Shown piece by piece: positions 10,975-22,419 of a stretch of DNA of 64,000 nt. A program made the translations under genes and the position numbers. The notes beneath the pieces were generated by a model. That model was not told the origin of the DNA, made no database searches, and saw only the letters and a program-made list of their open reading frames with translations. Origin of the DNA: Atrina japonica (lineage: Eukaryota; Mollusca; Bivalvia; Pterioida; Pinnidae); the NCBI GenBank assembly GCA_030159075.1, contig BROG01000648.1, forward strand, positions 144,001-208,000, read 5' to 3'. Every line of letters begins with the position of its first letter. The first letter of the stretch is position 1.

Positions 10975-11270
10975 GAAAGACACAATGGATTTACCTAAAC
11001 CATGTAAACCATTGATGTGAAGTAGTAACAGAAGGCTGAAACTATGTCAATAAAATAAAATCTAGTATGGTATAAACATGTGTCTATATCATATTTATTA
11101 TATACAATGAATATGATATAACCCAGACACATGTTTATATTAGATTTTACTTTATTGACATAGTTTCGGGCACCTGTGACCCTGAAATACAAAATGGATT
11201 TACCTAAACCATTTATGTGAAACTTGTAGTAACTGGTTTACCCTGAAAGACGCAGTGGATATAAACTTAA
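10975..11270. mobile_element. foldback (long inverted-repeat) element
   Basis: The arm starting CTGAAACTATGTCAATAAA at 11036 is matched in reverse by the arm ending TTTATTGACATAGTTTCGG at 11169, with about 55 of 65 bases paired and a short AT-rich loop near 11100. The hairpin is bracketed by a direct repeat: ATGGATTTACCTAAACCAT at about 10985 and again at about 11193, with further shared sequence on each side. This fits a miniature element inserted in, or generated with, a duplicated segment. Confidence 0.75.
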
Positions 11271-11629
11271 TCATTGCAATATAAGTGTTCATTTTTGTCA
11301 GAGAGGAAATATGTAATTACAGTAAGTAATAGGTCTTAATTAGGGGTCTGTGACATTCCTTTGACCCCATGAAAGTTTGTCACAGTGATCATTAGATCAA
11401 TAGAGAGTTGTAAACTACTGTGTACCTGGAATTTTCCGCCCTTTTCTGACAGAAAAACTTACCAGCCACCCCCCATCCCCTTCTGTGGTTTTGCTTGACA
11501 GTTTTGTTTCAGGTTTAATTCACTCTCACATCTTAGGGCAAAACTAAAGTAGATTAAACAGGTGTGATGATTTCCATGTTTACAGTATGTAGATATTGAG
11601 TTAACAATAATGTAAATTTGAGAAAAAAC
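11271..11629. other. gene-free stretch
   Basis: No exon, RNA or clear repeat. A short GTGACATTCCTTTGACCCC module near 11350 is reminiscent of the dispersed repeat at 36.6 kb. Confidence 0.4.
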
Positions 11630-11835
11630 TGATCATTTGTTCATAAGAAGAAGATTTTTAAAGATCTACATTGTACCAAGTTTTGGTGCTTTTGAAGCTT
11701 GTATTGGTAGTCAAACTCCTTTTTATTCACATTCTTGAAGCCCACTCCAAGGAACAAGCTCCCTGGCCATATTGTCTTGGTCAGATTTAATGTTATACAG
11801 GGTATGTTTGTCTAACTTTGGACACATATCCATAG
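11630..11835 (+). mobile_element. fragment of dispersed repeat (AAGATTTTTAAAGAT family)
   Basis: AGAAGATTTTTAAAGAT followed by a TACCAAGTTTTGG module matches the better copies at 36905-36960 and 39655-39700 in the same order. It is an old, diverged piece. Confidence 0.5.
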
Positions 11836-12540
11836 CTCAATGTCAGAGGCACCTCATCATGAATGTGTAGGGGCTGTTTCATTCATAATTGTAGATTTTG
11901 AAACCGTTCCAATGCATTAAGAGAACCACAAATCAAAACTACGAGAAAAACACTTTATAACAGCCATATTGGATTGATAACATCATAGCCACAAAACAAT
12001 GTCAGTTGTACCTCATAATGAACATATTAGACTTTTCTCTGTTATAACCTTGGACATTTCTGATACATATATGTATATGGACATAAATCAAAATTTGGGG
12101 AAAATCAGTATAGCTTAATGCTGACAATGGCAACCATATTAGACTTATGCTAATTAGATACATGTATTTCCCCAGTGTCAAATTTTTGTCAATTTTAGAT
12201 ATAGAATTCAGTATTGCACATTTTAACAAGATCCAGGAGAAAACTCATTGTGTTGCATTTTTTTCTAGATTCAACCTTTTTGAGCTATTTTTACTGGGTG
12301 TAATAGTTTTTGGACTTATTTATTTGGAAGCCATATAAAATTTATGCTAATTAGCACTTCTCCCAGAAATGAAATTTGACAAACTTTATTTATAATGTTC
12401 AATAAGATCCTTTTAACAAGATGGAGCAAGAAAGACCTTCTGTTGCAATTTGTTTGAGTGTGAAATTTACTACACTGAAAGCGCATCATCCTGACTTCAA
12501 AATTCAAACATATACTTACAGGATAGTGCTACTACAACTG
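11836..12540. repeat. diverged ~200-bp repeat, about 3 copies
   Basis: Modules recur in the same order: an AATGTCAGNNGNACCTCAT-type start (11838, 11999), CATATTAGACTTATGCTAATTAG (12135) against AAATTTATGCTAATTAGCAC (12338), and AAGATCC(A/T) followed by AGAAA and TGTTGCATTT (12230, 12405). Copies are heavily mutated. Probably part of an old dispersed element. Confidence 0.45.
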
Positions 12541-14107
12541 CATCTTGTAATATCAATATTGATTTTACATTTCCTTATAAAATTCAAATAACACTAAATT
12601 TTTTGATCACAATGAGAACTTGAACAGCTGTACCATATTACCAGAAAACAATTTGCATGGAGATGTCTATGATAACTTTTGTTGATGTGAAATTTGTCAA
12701 ATATGTCACTGAAAATTATATTGTTATCAGAATTTTGCATCTGATGCCGTATTACATCAATAACATAATAGAATGTGTATACAATGCTCAAGTATAATGT
12801 TTGTTTCTTGTAAAATTTACTAATGTGTCTCAGCATTTTAACTGAAATATGTACAACAGAACCTGTCTAGTGTGACTACTGTCATAAAAGGCCACCTGTC
12901 TAAAAAGACTACATAAAAATACTGAAGTCTTTAGTCTGTTTGTTTTTGGATCTTATATCTAAATGTGTAAATATTTTATATTCACACTTTTGTATTTATC
13001 CTACACAAAAAAATTACCTATTTAAAAAGCATTACCTGGAAAATCAGCATTTCCAGAGAGAAGCCTCTGTTTGTAAGTCCATATAGTATATTTCAATAAG
13101 TACAGACTCTTATGATGTGATGTGAACAGGTACTCTAGCTCTGTATGGAGATAAATTTAAAATAGTTAAATAAAACACACAACAAGAATTGTCAGAAAGC
13201 AACAATACTTGTCTATGGCAAGACTTCATCTCAGATACTGAAATTTTGACTAAGAAGTAGGTCAAATGACATTGTAGGTCACAAGGTCAAAGATTCCATC
13301 AGAGAGGGCTGATTATAAAGATTACACATGCCAACTATTAAAGCTCTACAACTCATATTTCAAAAGTTATAGCCCAGGTAAAAGTTTTTGTCCACAGATG
13401 CCTCTGATGCTACCAGAGGTATGACATTAGCTCTCCATACATTTTGTCCAGACAATAGGGAATTGTATCAATCGTACACAATTTTTTCTAAAACATATTC
13501 ATGTTAGGCCTATTTCATACAGGATCATGTATTTGAAATGTATTCTCAGACAACATATCAATCATTTCATTGGTCAATACCAGTGCTGGATATATGGACA
13601 TAGAATCTAACAAATGACTGTAATTCATTTTAATTGAAATTAGACAACAAATGTTTAAATCAATTGCAACTTAGTAAATTTAAAGCAGTTGCAGAGAAAA
13701 AAAAATATAATGCCATCACCCATGATATGTTAAGACTAAAAGCATAGGAATCAATGCTGTAACTGACATAATCTATCAAAACGTAATTATGAACAAATAC
13801 AAACAATTAATGCCATCAGTCTAAAGTAAAAAGTAATCCATGTGAACACAGCCATTTATTACCTGGCTGTGAATTAAATATGAGTACACAGGTAATAATG
13901 GACTTTTAGCTCTCTAAGTATTGATGATCTACTATTTACCATTGCGCTTTGTTTACAAGATACGGGTAAAAATACTATATCACAGTTTCCCAGCATTTCA
14001 AAGTAGTAGGCCTATAGCTACTCTACTTTTAGAGAAAAAAAAGATAATACATAATTCATAGGCCATTTAGTTCATTACAGCAAAGTGCTTTGTCTTTAAA
14101 TACAAAT
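12541..14107. other. gene-free stretch
   Basis: Long AT-rich unique sequence. Near 12850-12910 the words GAACCTGTCTAGTGTGACTA and GGCCACCTGTCTAAAAAGAC suggest the terminus of a pogo-like miniature element. No exon-like frame with splice sites was seen. Confidence 0.4.
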
Positions 14108-14345
14108 TTTAAGAGGGCCGAGTGGTAAGAAATCTGCACTTTAAACCACGAAGTCTCTGCCTCTGGTCGATGTGGGGTTAAAGTCCTTCTGGAACCTAAG
14201 CTGATTTTGAGGTGAAGTTTGTTGGTTTGCATATGGAAGGATGATGGTCAGTTCTAGGGTACAATGTAAAGGGGGTATCTCCTCCACCATTCAAAACTGA
14301 CTGCCACCATATAACTGAAGGATTGTGTGGCATAAGATAGTTAAG
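14108..14345 (+). mobile_element. tRNA-headed SINE with CCACCAT tail (family A)
   Basis: The 5' end GGGCCGAGTGGTAAGAAA matches a Ser/Leu-type tRNA A-box region, and a B-box-like GTGGGGTTAAAGTCC follows 50 bp later. The body ends in CTCCTCCACCATTCAAAACTG, then an AACTGAAGGATTGTGTGGCATAA tail. The same tail occurs at 30249, 30990, 42345 and 53280, defining one family. Confidence 0.8.
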
Positions 14346-14739
14346 AGTAGTGTCAAATAGTAATGATAATAATGATGAGAAAGACCTTTCTCTCTTTTAT
14401 CAAGTCCACTTTATAATGTGGAAAAGGAATAAATTAAAAGAAAGCAACTACCTATTTCAATCAACATTTTGATTTGATTTCGAGAACTAGCCAAACACAT
14501 ATATATAACTCCAAACCTTCAAGTCTAATTAATATCACTACATGTATGCAAATGGTTATGCAGTAGCGATGGGAAATTACAAAAACCATTAGATAATAGC
14601 CGGTCTTATACGAGACACTTGGCACAGTGAAAATTAAAAAGGTTATCTCAAGGAAATAAAAAGGAAATTGTTTGTGTTATCAATACACCAATGTAAATCT
14701 TGTACCTAACTCTTGTAAAAAACAAATGTCGACACTACT

Positions 14740-14960
14740 GGAGAAAAATTATGCAGTGTTTATACGGATAATCCAATAATGACTTTCTTACATAAAAAGG
14801 ACTTTTGAAAGTAAAACTGTCCAGTCTTTATTTGGACGATCCAATAATGACTTTCTTACATAAACAGAACTCTTTAAAGTAAAATTATGCATTGTTTATA
14901 CCGACAATCTAATAATGACTTTCTTACATAAAAAGGACTCTTGAAAGTAAAATTATGCAC
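14740..14960. repeat. 67-bp tandem repeat, about 3 copies
   Basis: AATAATGACTTTCTTACATA recurs near 14776, 14843 and 14911, each followed by an AGTAAAATTATGCA-like segment. Confidence 0.85.
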
Positions 14961-16268
14961 TGTTCTGATGGTATTCTGGCTATACTGATAACATATAAAA
15001 CACATGGTATAGGTTTCCTGTACTGGGAAATTTTACACGATAGACTGATCTCTGTCCACGACTCGGACAAAACAATGGCAATATGGATGGGGGATTTGGC
15101 AATTTTGCAATCTTAAATGGTTGGAGGATGGCGATATATGGGTGAAAGCAGTATTACAGGGTTTTATGTAGTAAGGAAATCCATTTCTAACAAAATTATG
15201 TTGGTACATGGGGCAGTATATATTGGAGGACAACTGCACTTATAGAAAAATCTCAACTAGATTTTTCGATGATATATGGTATGATTATAAATATTATAAA
15301 CATAATACCAAAGTTACAATGCTCAAGACGATCATTTCTGTCAATTAGACTTCATCAGTTCAGCTCCAATTTCAAATGTATATCCAAAATCCTTCTCAGA
15401 GTAACCAATGTAAAAAGATGATTATCTTAGCTTTAGACAAATTTGAAATTTAAATGGTGTTATCAGTGCCAAATATTACTTTAGTATAAGATTATCAGCT
15501 GGTACTGAAATACCAGATACTAGGTATGATATGACCACTTCAATGTTCTGTCAAAATAAACAATTACTTAGATACTAACAAGACATTTTTCTGGGGTTAT
15601 GAAGAGATTTAGTGTGCTGAATATGTATATAAAATAAAACAAAGATAGCAACTGCACACCATTAGGTGCCATAATGGTTGACTATTTTTACATATACAGA
15701 TATGCCACTTTATATTATTTCAAACTTTCAATCATATCACTTTAAGTGGCATTTTGGTGGTTTTGAGTGTCTCTCTTACAAATTCAATCACCACACTGGT
15801 TATTAAATGAAATGCAGTGATTCCTTGGATCCCACATGAGCTTGTGCTAAAATTTTGATTTAGGCTCATCATCCTTAAAAGGATTTAAATAAAATCACAT
15901 TTTATACAGGATAAATGAAATGAAATTGACATCAAAATGTTAGTAGTAAAGCACATAAACACGTAAAGTGAAATTGACAGATTTTATTTTAGATTTTAAT
16001 TTTAGTGGACCATTATTGCTACAAATATCATAACAGATGTTCCATATTATTTCCAGCTCCATTAGGTTGTATTGTACCAGATTAAGTTATATTAGACAGC
16101 CAGTGAAAACATCATGTCTCAATGGCTAGATTGCACTATTCATTGATTTTTACTTTCTTCTAGCACAGCATTAAATCAGCCTGGTCTGAAAATAATTTTG
16201 ATTTTTGAAGTCAATTAAACCAAACTATAATCTGTTTGTACTCTTACAAATGACATAACTGCTGAGAG
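14961..16268. other. gene-free stretch
   Basis: No supported exon. The 68-codon minus-strand frame at 15033-15239 lacks splice context and family motifs. No repeat structure seen. Confidence 0.45.
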
Positions 16269-17478
16269 AATTGATAAAACGAATCCACAGTGCTGCTAAA
16301 GCACTGTCAGTGATAAAATACATGATGACAATTATGTAAAGTTATCAAAGCAAAGCAGGACAGAAATGTGACCAGTGGACCGGTTTTAAGTGCTGTGACT
16401 AATCTACAAGTGGTCTGGACCAGTTTAGTTTTATCTTTTTCAGTTTTAAGTGCTGGGATTAATTCTACAAGTGGTCTGGACCAGTTTAGTTTTATTTTTT
16501 GTAAGTTTTAAGTGCTGTGACTAATTTTACAAGTGGTCTGGACCAGTTTATTTTTATTTTTTGTAAGTTTTAAGTGCTGTGACAATTTTTACAAGTGGTC
16601 TGGACCAGTTTAGTTTTATTTTTTGTAAGTTTAAAGTGCAGTGACTAATTTTAGAAGTGGTCTGGACCAGTTTAGTTTTATTTTTTGTAAGTTTTAAGTG
16701 CTGTGACTAATTTTACAAGTGGTCTGGACCAGTTTAGTTTTATTTTTTGTAAGTTTTAAGTGCTGTGACTAATTTTACAAGTAGTCTGGTCCAGTTTAGT
16801 TTTATTTTTTGTAAGTTTTAAGTGTTGTGACTAATTCTACCAATGGTTTGGACCAGTTTAGTTTTTTTTTTTGAATTGATAAAACGAATCCACAGTGCTG
16901 CTAAAGCACTGTTAGTGATAAAATACATGATGACAATTATGTAAAGTTATCAAAGCAAAGCAGGACAGAAATGTGACCAGTGGACCGGTTTTAAGTGCTG
17001 TGACTAATCTACAAGTGGTCTGGACCAGTTTAGTTTTATCTTTTTCAGTTTTAAGTGCTGGGATTAATTCTACAAGTGGTCTGGACCAGTTAGTTTTTAT
17101 TTTTTGTAAGTTTTAAGTGCTGTGACTAATTTTACAAGGGGTCTGGACCAGTTTATTTTTATTTTTTGTAAGTTTTAAGTGCTGTGACAATTTTTACAAG
17201 TGGTCTGGACCAGTTTAGTTTTATTTTTTTGAAAGTTTAAAGTGCAGTGACTAATTTTACAAGTGGTCTGGACCAGTTTAGTTTTATTTTTTGTAAGTTT
17301 TAAGTGCTGTGACTAATTTTACAAGTGGTCTGGACCAGTTAAGTTTTATTTTTTGTAAGTTTTAAGTGCTGTGACTAATTTTACAAGTAGTCTGGTCCAG
17401 TTTAGTTTTATTTTTTGTAAGTTTTAAGTGTTGTGACTAATTCTACCAATGGTTTGGACCAGTTTAGTTTTTTTTTTT
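16269..17478. repeat. 605-bp tandem duplication containing 62-bp minisatellite units
   Basis: The block starting GAATTGATAAAACGAATCC at 16269 is repeated at 16874, each copy 605 bp and almost identical. Each copy contains about 130 bp of unique leader, with a small hairpin CAGTGCT...AGCACTG, and then eight 62-bp units (GTGGTCTGGACCAGTTTAGT core, GTAAGTTTTAAGTGCTGTGA junction). The same order of unit variants is kept in both copies, so the duplication post-dates unit divergence. Confidence 0.95.
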
Positions 17479-17487
17479 AAGTTTTAA

Positions 17488-18569
17488 CCCTTTCATTACT
17501 AGAGCACTATGATAAACAATGTATTCGCCACACTACAGCTGTTAAACACATGTCACAAAGAATGCTTATGTACATAAAAAGGATGTTTCATTTAATTCTC
17601 GTTTACTTCATGATTTCAATGTAAACATCCCAAAATCAGGCTACTTTGGGCATCATAGTAGTTCAGGACTAGTAAACTTCAAGGGCAGTTCTGGGCACTA
17701 TAGTAAATAAAGGTAGCATTATTTAGAGGGCAGTTCTGGGCACTATAGTAAATAAAGGTAGCATTATTTAGAGGGCTGTTTTGGGCACTATAGTAAATAA
17801 AGGTAGCATTATTTAGAGGGCAGTTCTGGGCACTATAGTAAATAAAGGTAGCATTATTTAGAGGGCAGTTCTGGGCACTATAGTAAATAAAGGTAGCATT
17901 ATTTAGAGGGCAGTTCTGGGCACTATAGTAAATAAAGGTAGCATTATTTAGAGGGCAGTTTTGGGCACTATAGTAAATAAAGGTAGCATTATTTAGAGGG
18001 CAGTTTTGGGCACTATAGTAAATAAAGGTAGCATTATTTAGAGGGCAGTTTTGGGCACTATAGTAAATAAAGGTAGCATTATTTAGAGGGCAGTTTTGGG
18101 CACTATAGTATTGAAAGGTAGCATTATTTAGAGGGCAGTTTTGGGCACTATAGTAAATAAAGGTAGCATTATTTAGAGGGCAGTTCTGGGCACTATAGTA
18201 TTGAAAGGTAGCATTATTTAGAGGGCAGTTCTGGGCACTATAGTAAATAAAGGTAGCATTATTTAGAGGGCAGTTCTGGGCACTATAGTAAATAAAGGTA
18301 GCATTATTTAGAGGGCAGTTCTGGGCACTATAGTATTGAAAGGTAGCATTATTTAGAGGGCAGTTCTGGGCACTATAGTAAATAAAGGTAGCATTATTTA
18401 GAGGGCAGTTCTGGGCACTATAGTAAATAAAGGTAGCATTATTTAGAGGGCAGTTCTGGGCACTATAGTAAATAAAGGTAGCATTATTTAGAGGGCAGTT
18501 CTGGGCACTATAGTAAATAAAGGTAGCATTATTTAGAGGGCAGTTCTGGGCACTATAGTATTGGAAGGG
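17488..18569. mobile_element. piggyBac-like non-autonomous element with expanded interior
   Basis: The element starts CCCTTTCATTACTAG and ends with the imperfect inverted match ATAGTATTGGAAGGG (12 of 15 bases). It is flanked on both sides by TTAA (17484-17487 and 18570-18573). Removing the element and one TTAA rejoins AAGTT-TTAA-GTGCTGTAAC, which is the normal internal sequence of the neighbouring 62-bp units. TTAA duplication and CCC/GGG termini are the hallmarks of the piggyBac superfamily. No transposase is encoded. Most of the interior is the 45-bp array listed separately. Confidence 0.85.
17668..18566. repeat. 45-bp tandem array, about 20 copies, inside the piggyBac-like element
   Basis: The unit runs GGGCAGTTCTGGGCACTATA, then GTAAATAAAGG, then TAGCATTATTTAGA, stepping by exactly 45 bp with very few substitutions. 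Two alternative states (AAATAAAGG or TTGAAAGG) recur; the TTGAAAGG form is nearly the element's own right terminus, so the unit includes terminal sequence. Confidence 0.95.
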
Positions 18570-18573
18570 TTAA

Positions 18574-18730
18574 GTGCTGTAACAAATACTACCAGAAGTA
18601 TCTTATCTTAACTAATTCTACCTAAAATCTGGACTGATTTAGTTTTATCCTAATTGTGAATATTATGTAGGATTATCCAAGCAAAGAATTTGAGTATTTG
18701 CAAGTTATATTATCTTTTTTTGCTAACAGT
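18574..18730. repeat. diverged third copy of the 605-bp block
   Basis: Right of the inserted element the sequence continues GTGCTGTAACAAATACTACC, then ATCTGGACTGATTTAGTTTTA and ATTATCCAAGCAAAGAA, the same modules as the 605-bp block (TCTGGACCAGTTTAGTTTTA, GTTATCAAAGCAAAGCA) but strongly diverged and in a different order. Confidence 0.6.
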
Positions 18731-18734
18731 CTAG

Positions 18735-19385
18735 ACTAGAAACGTCTTATCCAAGCAGACCAGTAAGATGCACTACTGGCTAGTAATACTACAAATTCTA
18801 CTAATACCCTGAGACAAGGCAGAGATGTAATACTACAAATTCTACCAGTGCCCAACAAGGCAGTAATAATAAAATTTCTACCAGTGCCCAGAAAAGGCAG
18901 TAATGTAATACTACAATTTCTACCAGTGCCCAGAGAAGGCAGTAATGTAATACTACAAACTCTACTCCAATGCCCAGACAAGGTTATAATGTAATATTAC
19001 AAATTCTACCAGTGCCCAGACAAGGCAGTGATGTAATATTACAAATTCTACCAGTGCCCAGACAAGGCAGTGATGTAATATTACAAATTCTACTGCAGTG
19101 CCCAGACAAGGCTATAATGTAATTCTACAAATTATACTGCAGTGCCAAGACAAGGTTATGATGTAATATTACAAATTCTACCAGTGACCAGACAAGGCAG
19201 TGATGTAATTCTACAAATTCTACAGCAGTGCCCAGACAAGGTTATAATGTAATATTACAAATTCTACAGCAGTGCCCAGACAAGGTTATAATGTAATATT
19301 ACAAATTCTACCAGTGTCCAGACAAGGCAGTGATGTAATACTACATATTCTACCAGTGTCCATAGCAGTAATGTAATTAAGTTCT
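18735..19385. repeat. 42-45-bp tandem array, about 14 copies
   Basis: The unit is ATGTAATATTACAAATTCTA followed by CCAGTGCCCAGACAAGGCAG; a subset has CTGCAGTG or ACAGCAGTG in place of CCAGTG, adding about 3 bp. Confidence 0.93.
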
Positions 19386-19414
19386 GCAACGAATTCTACA
19401 AGTATCCAAATGAG

Positions 19415-19850
19415 GCAGTTCAGTGTCACCTGTTTCTATAATGATACATTGTCACCTGTTTCTATAATGATACATTGTTACATGTTTCTATAATGGTCCT
19501 TTGTCACCTGCTTCTATAATGGCCCTTTGTCACCATTTTCTATACTGATACATTGTTACATGTTTCTATAATGATACATTGTCACCTGTTTCTATAATGA
19601 TACATTGTCACCTGTTTCTATAATGATACATTGTCACCTGTTTCTATAATGATACATTGTCACCTGTTTCTATAATGATACATTGTCACCTGTTTCTACA
19701 TGTATAATGGTTCTTTGTCACCATTTTTTATTCTATATATTGTCACCAGTTTCTATAATGGTTCTCTGGCACCAGTTTCTATAATGATAAGTTGTCACAA
19801 GTTTCTATAATGATACGTTGTAAGAAGTTTCTAAAATGATCAAGATGTTG
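19415..19850. repeat. 26-bp tandem array, about 16 copies
   Basis: The unit is CCTGTTTCTATAATGATACA followed by TTGTCA. Five consecutive units near 19560-19690 are identical; edges carry GGTTCT and GGCCCT variants. Confidence 0.93.
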
Positions 19851-19964
19851 TTACCTTAGCTAAAGAACTCTCACTAGATTACATAAGGCCATAGAAGTGG
19901 TCAAACATTGTGGCACCTACACCAGGTGATGTCTCTGTATAACTGTGAAATTTTTGTCAAAAAG

Positions 19965-20186
19965 CAAAAACAGCAATAAAAACATAGAAACATGGGACTG
20001 GTAAAGTATTGGACAATAAAAAATCTGAAATATGAACTCTAAAATATAGCTACCCTCGACTCTCAATATCTGATAAGTAAATGTAAAAACAGCATTAAAA
20101 TAAAACATTGAACTGGTAAAGTACTGGACAATAAAAAATCAGAAATATGAACTCTAAAATGTAGTAACCGTCAATATCTTATAAGT
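19965..20186. repeat. ~115-bp direct repeat, 2 copies plus a partial
   Basis: CTGGTAAAGTATTGGACAAT at 19998 recurs at 20113 with the same flanks (AAAAACAGCA upstream, GAACTCTAAAAT downstream). A third partial copy (ATCTGATAAGTAAATG) lies right of the SINE inserted at 20187. Confidence 0.85.
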
Positions 20187-20455
20187 TTTGTTTGTTTGTT
20201 TATTGTTGTTTAACGTCTCACTCAAGAATATTTCACTCATATTGAGTGAAGAGCTTCAAATTTTGGCCTATGCCCAGCACTTACAACCATTGAGCAGTAA
20301 GGGTTCTTTAATGTGCCGACACCTACTGTTACACAGAACCACGGTTTTTACTGTCTCATCCGAAGGACGGGAAACCAACCTGCCGCCGGCTGGACTCAAA
20401 CTCACGACCTTAGGACCAAGAGTCGAGGACACTACCGACTGAGCCAGGCTGGCTC
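20187..20455 (-). mobile_element. full-length SINE, family B, with target-site duplication
   Basis: On the minus strand it starts with a tRNA-like head (AGCCTGGCTCAGTCGGTAGT A-box region, GTGAGTTTGAGTCC B box). A conserved core follows (GATGAGACAGTAAAAACCG, TTAAAGAACCCTTACTGCTC). The tail is ACAATAAACAAACAAACAAA. The flanks ATCTTATAAGT (20176) and ATCTGATAAGT (20456) are an 11-bp target duplication with one change. The 84-codon plus-strand frame is spurious. Of published bivalve SINEs it most resembles core-domain families such as RUDI or MetaSINEs, but I have not verified the identity. Confidence 0.9.
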
Positions 20456-20815
20456 ATCTGATAAGTAAATGAAACCAAAATATTGACAAAATGACCTCCC
20501 TCCAGATACATAAATCGCACAGGATACATTTATACATTGCTCTAAGAAGCCAAATCAATAATTGTAAGAAATATATATTGTAACAAGGGTTTGCCTTACA
20601 AGCTGAGGTGAATTATACAATTAGCTAAGGTTACAAAATGATTTCACATTGTGGGTTTGATCTTGGTATTTTATTTCTCAGAATTTACTCCAGCGATCTT
20701 ATATTAAACCATTTTTAAATTTTGTATAAAAATATCAGATAAACGCTGATATATTATAAACAAAAGAAGAAGTATTAGGAAGTTACCAGATATGTTTGAT
20801 ATTATGAATATAAGA
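20456..20815. other. gene-free stretch
   Basis: Unique AT-rich sequence between the SINE and the purine-rich tract. Nothing assignable. Confidence 0.4.
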
Positions 20816-21385
20816 GAAAGAGGGCAAAAGAAATGTGAAAGAGGGAGGGATTCAAAAATGAGGAGGTAACAATAAGAGTGTGAAAGAAGGTGGCAAAAAA
20901 TGAGAGAAGAATACGATGGAAGAAATGTGAGAAAGGAAAAGGAGGCAAATAAGAGAGGAAAGGGAAGGCAAATATGTAAGACAAAATCTGAAATACAGGA
21001 GAAGAAAAGAAGCAGAAATGTAAGACAGCCCATGAAATAGAAATGTGTGACAGCCAAAGAAGAGAGAAATCTGAGGGAGTTATTGGAGACAGAAATGTGA
21101 GAGAGTCAAAGGTGACAAAAATGTGAGAGAATCAAAGGAGACAGAAATGTGAGAAAGGCAAATGAGACAGAAATGTGAGAGCAAAGGAAACAGAAAAGAG
21201 AGCTGGAGACAGAAATGTGAGAAAGGCAAATGTAAAAAAGTCGAAGGACACAGAAATATGAGAGAGCCAAGTATGCAGAAATGTGAGAAAGTTAAAGGAG
21301 ATGGAATTGTAAGAAAGCCAAGAGGCAGAAGTGTGAGAGAGCAGCCAAGAGGTAGAGATGTGAGGGAGAATGATCTGTTATGTTT
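20816..21385. repeat. purine-rich degenerate ~27-bp repeat
   Basis: GGAGACAGAAATGTGAGAGA and close variants recur at irregular 25-35-bp spacing over 570 bp, giving a strand composed mostly of A and G. The minus-strand Leu/Ser/Phe-rich frames are mirrors of this bias. Confidence 0.85.
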
Positions 21386-22139
21386 TAAATGATGTAGGTC
21401 TACATTTATTCTGACAGTATAATAGTACTGCAATGTCAATGTTTTATATGTTACGATTTCTATGTGAAACATTTCAGATGTTTTGCCAATTCTGAAATAT
21501 GATTATGAAAATACTGTCACTCAGTAGACAAATCATTTAACAGCCATAACATCAAAAGTGTACAAGTCATTTGTAAATTTGTTTAATTTCTGGAAAAATG
21601 ATCAAATTTACAACTGAACTTGCTTCTGGTTTTAATTTAAAAAGGTAACTTAAAGTCATGAACCTCTGAAAAACAATGGACTCTTCTGTAAATCAATGAT
21701 TTAGACCAGTCCAAATGTGTATTTAGGGGGTTAATGATATCAAACTATCATCATTTAAATTCTACACAACTGTAAACCAATCACTACTTCTATGATATAT
21801 ACATGTACAATTCTGATAAAAAAACAGTAAAATATTCAACGTTTGTGACAATGAATTTCATTGCTGTTTTAGTCAATACATTTGAATTTTACCTAGCATT
21901 AAGACATATTTTCTTTGCTGTTTTATACTTCAAATATTTGTCAAAAAAAAAATCCTATTTTCATTTTGTGGGTCTTAATCAAAGCAGTGCGGCAAATGAG
22001 CCTTGAGGTGGTATTAATTCTAGAAATGGGATTAAAATGTAGATGAGGAAATTAAATATTGACACTGTATCTAATTCTAGCTCCAGTAATTAAATCTATG
22101 CATGCTGAAATTGAATCAGGATTGGTTGATGATACCTTA
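21386..22139. other. gene-free stretch
   Basis: No exon or repeat supported. The plus-strand frame at 21803-22006 has no recognisable features. Confidence 0.4.
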
Positions 22140-22255
22140 TGTGTGAACTGGAAAAGAACTAGAAAGTAGGTCTAACCATTAGGACAGATTTCTCTACATG
22201 TAATTTATCTGTTAGACAAAGCTAAAGTGAACCATGTATTGGGTCTAATTATATA
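22140..22255. repeat. outlying 81-bp unit left of a retroelement fragment
   Basis: GGACAGATTTCTCTACATG to ACCATGTATTGGGTCTAA is one complete but diverged unit of the array that resumes at 22420. Confidence 0.85.
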
Positions 22256-22405
22256 AAATATCTCAGATACCAAAGTATAAATCTTTAGGATGTCCAGGAC
22301 ACAGATACGAATCTGACCAAAATGGACAAACACGGACCTCTGGAAACCGAGAGGTGGCATATCGGAACATTTATGAAATATAAACTCCATATGTGGGTGA
22401 CCATG
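22256..22405 (-). pseudogene. reverse-transcriptase element fragment
   Basis: On the minus strand the segment near 22370-22400 reads SPTYGVYIS, stop, MFRYA, the same conserved stretch as in the better copy at 58.7-59.3 kb (SSTYGVYISQMFRYGRVC). The following sequence, CCTGGACATCCTAAAGATTTATA and TTTGGTATCTGAGAT, is shared with 59365-59415, so both copies have the same 3' end. The middle is deleted relative to the other copy. It sits between two units of the 81-bp array. Confidence 0.8.
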
Positions 22406-22419
22406 GGATATTACTACTT

